Part shown: positions 14,986-17,854 of the stretch, in pieces | Layout of the letters: every line of letters begins with the position of its first letter | How positions within the stretch are numbered: position 1 is the stretch's first letter | Source: Legionellaceae bacterium | Lineage (GTDB): Bacteria > Pseudomonadota > Gammaproteobacteria > Legionellales > Legionellaceae | Direction: 5' to 3' | Assembly (NCBI GenBank): GCA_947470005.1 | Contig: CANISA010000004.1 | Coordinates: forward strand, 1-17,854 | DNA length: 17,854 nt | Translations under genes and position numbers: made by a program | The notes under the pieces: generated by a model | What the model was told of the DNA's origin: nothing | Databases searched by the model: none | Seen by the model: the letters and a program-made list of their open reading frames with translations, nothing else

Positions 14986-15975
14986 TCAATCAATCAAACC
15001 CAACGCCCTCACTGCTTCGCGCTCTGAACGCAACTCAGCAAGCGTTGCATTGAATTTATCTTGGCTGTATGTATTCAACGAGACCCCATCAACCACACGA
15101 ATAACACCGGACTCGCGACGACAAGGAAATGAAAACATCAAACCATCATCCACTCCGTACTGGCCTTGTGCACTCACTGACACAGAAAACGATTCACCTG
15201 CTGGCGTGTCTGTTACTAAATGATAAACGCCTTGGATAATCGCATTGGCTGCAGACGCCGCTGACGATGCACCGCGTGCTTTCAAGACAGCAGCGCCTCG
15301 CTGTTGAACCGTAGGAACAAAGGTCTCCTTCAGCCACACCTCATCATTAATCACGGATGCCGCTGAAACCCCATTGATTTTGGCATGATAAAAATCAGGG
15401 TATTGCGTCGCTGAGTGATTACCCCAAACTGTCATTTCGGTGACGGCAGTAATATCAACACCCGCTTTTTTAGCCAACTGAGTGCGTGCACGCAACTCAT
15501 CCAACATGGTCATCGAATAAAACCGATCATCAGGGATATCTTTCGCGTGATTTTTCGCAATAACGCAGTTGGTATTGCATGGGTTTCCAACCACAAAAAC
15601 ACGCACATCATCATGCGCATAATCATTGATTGCACGCCCTTGATCGATAAAAATAGCACCATTAATTTTCAATAAATCAGACCGTTCCATGCCTTGTTTT
15701 CGGGGCACTGAACCCACCAAGATTGCCCAATTTACGCCATCCATCGCCTCATTCACACTCGACGTACACAAAATACGCTTTAACCGAGGAAACGCACAAT
15801 CATCCAGCTCCATCGCAACCCCTTCTAACGCGGGAAGGCCTTGAGGTAACTCCAATAAATTAAGCTCAACATCGATATGATCGCCAAATAATTGCCCAGA
15901 TGCTATTCGAAACAACAACGCATACCCTATTTGTCCCGCAGCACCGGTGATAGCGACTCTAATCCGTTTATTCAT
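14986..15975 (-). CDS. mdh: Malate dehydrogenase
   Basis: This 329-residue cytoplasmic enzyme interconverts malate and oxaloacetate in the TCA cycle. It belongs to the type 2 (cytosolic-like) group: TGAAGQIGYALLFRIASGQLFG at the dinucleotide site, E42 in LLELP indicating NAD rather than NADP, substrate arginines R92 and R98 in PRKQGMER, GNPCNTN near 130, D159 and R162 in LDELRA, and the catalytic H187 in WGNHSATQYPD. The frame opens at an ATG at 16008, but the ATG at 15975 has AGGGGAGA four bases before it and gives the normal family length, so I chose it. The usual LDxNRA motif reads LDELRA here; the invariant D and R are kept. It lies downstream of the divergent hemW promoter region. Confidence 0.95.
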   Translation of the reverse strand: MNKRIRVAITGAAGQIGYALLFRIASGQLFGDHIDVELNLLELPQGLPALEGVAMELDDCAFPRLKRILCTSSVNEAMDGVNWAILVGSVPRKQGMERSDLLKINGAIFIDQGRAINDYAHDDVRVFVVGNPCNTNCVIAKNHAKDIPDDRFYSMTMLDELRARTQLAKKAGVDITAVTEMTVWGNHSATQYPDFYHAKINGVSAASVINDEVWLKETFVPTVQQRGAAVLKARGASSAASAANAIIQGVYHLVTDTPAGESFSVSVSAQGQYGVDDGLMFSFPCRRESGVIRVVDGVSLNTYSQDKFNATLAELRSEREAVRALGLID

Positions 15976-16034
15976 GATTCTCCCCTTTCGTTTTTTATTT
16001 TTGGTCAATGACTCGAACGTATTCTACACACTTT

Positions 16035-16063
16035 TTGTGACTAATCGCTTACCATGATAGAAT
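16035..16063 (+). promoter_or_regulatory. Promoter of hemW
   Basis: TTGTGA (16035-16040), a 17-base spacer, then TAGAAT (16058-16063) preceded by TGA, an extended -10. The predicted start is near 16070, 30 bases before the chosen ATG. Confidence 0.5.
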
Positions 16064-16099
16064 AGAACCCATCAATACGTTCACTTGAATACTCACCTG

Positions 16100-17233
16100 A
16101 TGTTACCATTATCGCTTTACGTTCACATCCCCTGGTGCATTAGAAAATGCCCTTATTGCGACTTCAACTCACACAAGAGTCCGACCGAGTTACCCGAGGA
16201 GCGCTACGTTCAAGCGCTATTAAACGACTTAGACGATGAGCTAACCGAGCGCCCTGGCCGAGCGCTCAGCTCCATTTTTATCGGTGGAGGGACGCCTAGT
16301 TTATTTTCAGTTAAGGCTTACGATCAATTATTTGAGGGCCTTCAGCAACGATTAGCGTTCGAAACAGACATTGAAATTACGTTAGAAGCCAATCCAGGGG
16401 CCGTCGATCAACCGCGTTTCGAGGGCTATCGCAAACTCGGAATTAACCGATTGTCCATTGGCATCCAAAGTTTTAACCCGATTCATTTAAAAGCACTCGG
16501 CCGTATTCATGATGGTGAGCAAGCGCACCGTGCCATTACTGCGGCCCGTCTTGCAGGCTTTGATAACATCAACCTTGATCTGATGCATGGGTTACCCAAT
16601 CAATCCATCGAAGAGGGCTTACTCGACCTCACAACCGCACTCACGTATGAGCCTGAACACCTCTCTTGGTACCAATTAACCATCGAGCCCAACACCGTCT
16701 TTTACAAAAAGCCACCGATTCTCCCTTCGGACGATGAGGCGTCTGATCTAGAGGACGAGGGATTCGCTTACCTCGCGGCGGGTGGTTATACCCGCTACGA
16801 AATTTCGGCCTTTTGTCAACCAGGAAAACCATCTCTCCACAACCTAAACTATTGGTTATTTGGTGATTATTACGGGATAGGCGCCGGCGCGCATGGCAAA
16901 TGGACAGCACCCGAGGGCCACCCCATTTTTCGCACACGAAAACACCGCCAACCGTCGGATTATTTAAACCCAGAGAAGCCGTTTTTAGCGGCATTAGACA
17001 CCGTCAGTGAAAGCGACTGTTTGCTGGAGTTCATGCTCAACGCCACGCGCCTACAACAAGCCATTCCACACGCGCTCTTTACCGAGCGCACCGGGCTACC
17101 CCTCAGCGCGCTTATGCCTGGTTTATTGATAGCAGAAGCAAAAGGACTCGTTCAAACAAGCACCACGCACTGGCACGTCACGCCACTGGGCCGACGCTAC
17201 ACCAATGATCTTCAAGCGATATTCTTGCCTTGA
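16100..17233 (+). CDS. hemW: Radical SAM haem chaperone HemW (CPO-like)
   Basis: A 377-residue radical SAM protein related to oxygen-independent coproporphyrinogen oxidase. The [4Fe-4S] motif is C13-x3-C17-x2-C20 in WCIRKCPYCDF. The residue two after the last cysteine is Phe, not Cys, which marks HemW and not the true oxidase HemN. GGGTPS lies at 62-67, followed by EANPG, the RLSIGIQSF strand, and NLDLMHGLP. The C-terminal HemN_C domain includes NYWLFGDYYGIGAGAHG. HemW proteins bind haem and deliver it to target proteins. The frame can also start at a TTG (16085); I chose the ATG at 16100, which puts LSLYVHIPWC at the usual distance from the start. No SD sequence is visible for either. It is divergent from mdh. 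Confidence 0.92.
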   Translation: MLPLSLYVHIPWCIRKCPYCDFNSHKSPTELPEERYVQALLNDLDDELTERPGRALSSIFIGGGTPSLFSVKAYDQLFEGLQQRLAFETDIEITLEANPGAVDQPRFEGYRKLGINRLSIGIQSFNPIHLKALGRIHDGEQAHRAITAARLAGFDNINLDLMHGLPNQSIEEGLLDLTTALTYEPEHLSWYQLTIEPNTVFYKKPPILPSDDEASDLEDEGFAYLAAGGYTRYEISAFCQPGKPSLHNLNYWLFGDYYGIGAGAHGKWTAPEGHPIFRTRKHRQPSDYLNPEKPFLAALDTVSESDCLLEFMLNATRLQQAIPHALFTERTGLPLSALMPGLLIAEAKGLVQTSTTHWHVTPLGRRYTNDLQAIFLP

Positions 17234-17305
17234 TCACCAAAAGGCATTGTATTTAATTCCATACACTTGTTCATTCAAGGTTAATGAGCTCACATTGAAC
17301 CCGCC

Positions 17306-17854
17306 TTACGCACTAACCTGCTCGCTCTGCAGTACCTCATGCAGTGCGTCCACTACTTTCTTCTGATCATCCAGGGTCAAATAAGGATGCATGGGAAGAC
17401 TCATCACATGCTTTGCGGCGTGCTCTGTCATGGGGAACAATTGTCTTCCAGGAAACATGGTTTTGATAATTGGTTGCTCATGGAGCCCTAACGGATAATG
17501 AACCGCTGTTGGTATTCCACGCTGTTGCAATACGTGTTGCACCTCATCACGTCCTGACACCTCAACGGTATACTGGGCAAACACGCTCGTATTTCCTTGT
17601 TTCGTTATTGGCTTTCGGACAGCCTTGGGTAAAAGCGCTTGGTAACGATCAGCAACGTCCTGTCGTAATGCGATTTCCTCAGGGAAAATAGCTAATTTTT
17701 CTAGCAAAATAGCGGCCTGAAGTGTATCCAATCGTCCATTGATGCCCAATCGAGTATGGAGATATCGCTGCGATTGTCCGTGCAACCGAATTTCCTTCAT
17801 GCGCGTGGCCAGTTCCAGATCATTCGTGAAACAAGCGCCTCCATCACCATACCC
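17306..17854 (-). CDS. DegT/DnrJ/EryC1 family sugar aminotransferase, WbpE/WlbC-like (C-terminal part; start outside window)
   Basis: The frame is open to the window edge; about 182 C-terminal residues are visible. It begins GYGDGGACFTNDLELATR, which is the region just after the catalytic PLP-binding lysine of the family, so that lysine lies outside the window. The segments HGQSQRYLHTRLGINGRLDT, LQAAILLEKL, EIALRQDVADRYQALL, VFAQYTVEV and GIPTAVHYPLGLHEQP match enzymes such as WbpE that aminate UDP-3-keto sugars for O-antigen. The exact sugar cannot be settled from the C-terminal part. It suggests that a surface-polysaccharide gene cluster extends past the right edge. It converges with hemW across 72 bases in which I see no terminator. 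Confidence 0.85.
   Translation of the reverse strand, partial: GYGDGGACFTNDLELATRMKEIRLHGQSQRYLHTRLGINGRLDTLQAAILLEKLAIFPEEIALRQDVADRYQALLPKAVRKPITKQGNTSVFAQYTVEVSGRDEVQHVLQQRGIPTAVHYPLGLHEQPIIKTMFPGRQLFPMTEHAAKHVMSLPMHPYLTLDDQKKVVDALHEVLQSEQVSA

Noticed and set aside
15976..16008. Eleven-residue N-terminal extension of malate dehydrogenase (MTKNKKRKGRI)
   Set aside because: The SD sequence AGGGGAGA lies inside it and serves the ATG at 15975; family members begin there.
17234..17305. Possible terminator between hemW and the aminotransferase
   Set aside because: Only a 5-bp GTTCA/TGAAC pairing with a long loop is present and there is no T-run, so it is not supported.
1..17854. tRNA, rRNA, CRISPR array, complete insertion sequence, prophage or attachment site
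   Set aside because: No cloverleaf, repeat-spacer array, transposase with terminal repeats or phage gene was seen. Intergenic gaps are all shorter than 250 bases.

Overview
This window reads as ordinary chromosome of a gammaproteobacterium, most likely in the order Legionellales (Legionella or a close relative). Four features point there: a membrane protein that looks like DotE/IcmC of the Dot/Icm type IVB secretion system, a secreted M4 zinc protease very like Legionella ProA/Msp, a eukaryote-type class I fructose-bisphosphate aldolase, and a type 2 malate dehydrogenase. This assignment is an inference from remembered protein families; no database was searched. I found no rRNA, tRNA, CRISPR array, prophage or complete insertion sequence.

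Layout. Positions 1-212 (minus) hold the N-terminus of an Rpn/PD-(D/E)XK nuclease-transposase family protein cut by the window edge. Then come a secreted M13 metallopeptidase (301-2313, minus), a small secreted cysteine-containing protein (2418-2696, minus) and a divergent monofunctional catalase (2828-4276, plus). Catalase converges with phosphatidylserine synthase pssA (4337-5098, minus), with a GTAG-headed REP-like palindrome between them. A DUF3579 protein (5264-5548, plus) converges with the IcmC-like gene (5561-6088, minus). Divergent to that, a ferredoxin-NADP reductase-like gene and the class I aldolase form a two-gene unit (6203-7967, plus) closed by a clear intrinsic terminator at 7981-8010, facing the ProA-like protease (8016-9608, minus).

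The next block is the conserved run aroQ-accB-accC-prmA (9853-12994, plus). It encodes a shikimate-pathway enzyme, two subunits of acetyl-CoA carboxylase and the ribosomal protein L11 methyltransferase, with gaps of 5-15 bases. The 3' end of prmA overlaps by 32 bases a convergent gene for an unrecognised 648-residue membrane and coiled-coil protein (12963-14909, minus). Then come malate dehydrogenase (14986-15975, minus), divergent hemW (16100-17233, plus), and the C-terminal part of a WbpE-like sugar aminotransferase (17306 to the window end, minus), probably the edge of a surface-polysaccharide cluster.

Most genes are housekeeping. The parts most worth following are the 648-residue membrane/coiled-coil protein, the IcmC-like gene outside any icm/dot cluster with a promoter that predicts a leaderless mRNA, the small secreted protein, and the REP-like palindrome. 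Several starts were moved from the longest reading frame because Shine-Dalgarno (SD) and promoter elements favour a shorter protein (pssA, mdh, the small secreted protein) or because an ATG lies just inside a GTG/TTG frame (the reductase, aroQ, hemW). I do not see a clear new multi-gene system in this window.
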